In this document: in pieces, positions 7,201 through 7,539 of the stretch
Numbering within the stretch: position 1 is the stretch's first letter
How the letters are laid out: the number at the start of each line of letters is the position of its first letter
NCBI GenBank assembly: GCA_001871015.1
Contig: MNUO01000021.1
Coordinates: forward strand, 1-7,539
Source of the DNA: Candidatus Desantisbacteria bacterium CG1_02_38_46
GTDB lineage: Bacteria; Desantisbacteria; UBA1551; UBA1559
Length of the DNA stretch: 7,539 nt
Direction: 5' to 3'
Notes under the pieces: generated by a model
Databases searched by the model: none
What the model was told of the DNA's origin: nothing
The model's input: the letters and a program-made list of their open reading frames with translations, nothing else
Program-made: the position numbers and the translations under genes

Positions 7201-7539
7201 GGAATAGTCCTGTGCATACCTGGAAATTGGGTAGCAGATTGAAATCCAACCGCTATCAGAAATTGTGTAATTAATTAAAAGGGAACGGGCACTTGTAGAA
7301 CTTGGGTCATGTCCCTCATCTTTATTTTCTAAAGTGTAATTTCCCCTTGCAGACTGAGTTTCTTCATCGGAGGCGTCTGGAATCTTGGGAGCACTTGAAA
7401 TTCTCCAGGAATACATATCAACTGGCATATCAACAGATAATCTAATTCCCTCCATATCCTCAACCATTGCCTTGCCAAAAGTGTTTGGATTCTTCCAGCT
7501 ATACGCAGCTTCTCCTGCAAGACTCATCGTAACAGGAAT
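4297..7539 (-). CDS. sprA: SprA-like outer-membrane beta-barrel surface protein, C-terminal part (5' end beyond window)
   Basis: The frame stays open to the right edge with no ribosome site before the first internal ATG (7527), so this is the last 1081 codons of a larger protein. Counting from that Met, GEAAYSWKNPNTFGKAMVEDMEG (5-27) matches the GEVA-to-DDFEG region of SprA, the giant Bacteroidota barrel through which type IX-secreted proteins leave the cell. Two jelly-roll-like modules follow, around YNALEFWVKS (111-120) and YRKLKFWIYP (384-393), the second ending in IWLDELHLDEVEV. Asp-rich EF-hand-like loops lie at 160-172, 198-210 and 320-334. From about 495 to the end the sequence is alternating amphipathic strands with many aromatic residues, finishing LRGVIRF, and the final Phe suits insertion by the BAM complex. 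Family is confident. A type IX secretion role outside Bacteroidota is inferred. Confidence 0.82.
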   Translation of the reverse strand: MPVTMSLAGEAAYSWKNPNTFGKAMVEDMEGIRLSVDMPVDMYSWRISSAPKIPDASDEETQSARGNYTLENKDEGHDPSSTSARSLLINYTISDSGWISICYPISRYAQDYSQYNALEFWVKSPPSDIKFFIDLGIISEDSDGRGGFPGDAGAWKAGQPKTEDINGDGKLNLGEDVGWNFIKYDGSIVKIGAGNKRLDTQDLDGDGQLNAVNQKIHTFDGLDAACIVATSGNWKLYRIPFTAQVKGDTDWTMVKHMRLWLKNPTGVTKNGTIQMDAISIVGNKWANISMSDTTGGNTFTVEARNTKDHAGYYNSPRDYIGKSDDDKDGDGINDYFEELYPSFETVYGGLSKSLWPKEQSMALIYYFNTPGQGSTTQKWTSAMNFTDYRKLKFWIYPTANSSGCTLVLRFGMDDTTCYEYQMKVDASMEQKWTLKSIDIRSLNELTKFSPAGVEDREILYNIKQITIGVSDTSTGGAKREIWLDELHLDEVEVKEGYAWKVALSTDIANGLLNIGYNRKQITHKFETVGVATPAEDYDYQGVNGTLIVSRFMPAQWGISLPLSGSWSKTRTYLEPSSAQDVPQSRLGERSQESQNYNLQFTRSYIPNLSGSYGKSELYSNFKGAEQYEIYQPYSGSTSYSYVFPRKLFYLIPTGHSLSSNVRYSISGDKREVRPAQNSETVAYLQNQTHDFGLDFTSNPIPNLTFTPSYSIRQTSQEQPQTKTPLSNVFRPISSNQNVRVGCGTSLIKGVSPSITFDESVNENYFFVSDLFKNVSASASIGVSANVTPESWYNALKFFNFYNSFNIGINTAYDNLSQSIDFWNITNDIWQVFQDLKESISPISDNRKTASNKKSYSLSSNLYFWDPLSTGANFSWGQDESQNQGSFNQVNSLAYGGSARLDLNQAFPIFKKISQSSYFMGNYNHRISETVNVSKATSSSPSCSWQVRWNPDLNQYYSLNYTFDTEERGAYLKNTSILSPSVKTDYYFRFPISIKIPFLKPIVLTNKLDLTNTTDAEIKRVKEDNKTESTNRVNSSLGLTYNVAENLLTTFTFSFTYFNNMEDYTKDYIALSIALRGVIRF

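Noticed and set aside
6453-7207. Several plus-strand ORFs of 60-100 codons opposite the SprA-like gene, and similar ones at 1469-1777 and 3027-3221
   Set aside because: They lie antisense to well-supported genes, lack ribosome sites and family features, and have the composition expected of shadow frames.

Overview
The window is AT-rich, gene-dense DNA from what looks like an uncultured diderm (Gram-negative) bacterium. The clearest lineage hint is a SprA-type outer-membrane beta-barrel protein, a family typical of the Fibrobacteres-Chlorobi-Bacteroidetes group and also, from general knowledge, of several candidate phyla. URO-D-like, xylose-isomerase-like and TolB-like propeller genes side by side recall Planctomycetes/Lentisphaerae/Omnitrophota-type genomes. 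The phylum cannot be fixed from the sequence. Every gene lies on the minus strand, so transcription runs from high to low coordinates.

7539-4297: the C-terminal 1081 codons of a giant SprA-like surface protein, open at the right edge. It has two jelly-roll-like modules, three Asp-rich Ca2+-loop motifs and a long beta-barrel ending in Phe. A 45-nt gap holding a weak terminator-like element separates it from the next genes.

4251-297: four closely packed genes that read as one operon. In order they are a URO-D superfamily TIM barrel, a TolB/oligogalacturonate-lyase-like beta-propeller without a signal peptide, and two different sugar isomerase/epimerase-like (AP-endonuclease-2 fold) TIM barrels. 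Gaps are 13 nt, a 4-nt ATGA overlap, and 13 nt. The set suggests intracellular breakdown or rearrangement of a sugar, possibly a uronate or oligosaccharide, but the substrate is unknown. The last gene most likely starts at a GTG at 1112. That start places its predicted metal ligands at residues 152, 185, 211 and 246, the same numbers as I recall for D-tagatose 3-epimerase.

287-1: no protein gene of normal size. A sigma-70 promoter with perfect consensus hexamers and a 17-bp spacer is followed by a strong Shine-Dalgarno and an ATG. After ATGA the sequence changes into the 5' end of a group II intron (GUGUG start, GGUGCAAGUCC hairpin, an 11-bp GNRA-capped stem, an ACGCAAGU segment) that runs off the left edge. 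The intron therefore appears to interrupt a gene at its start codon. This junction and the uncharacterised four-gene sugar cassette are the most interesting parts of the window.
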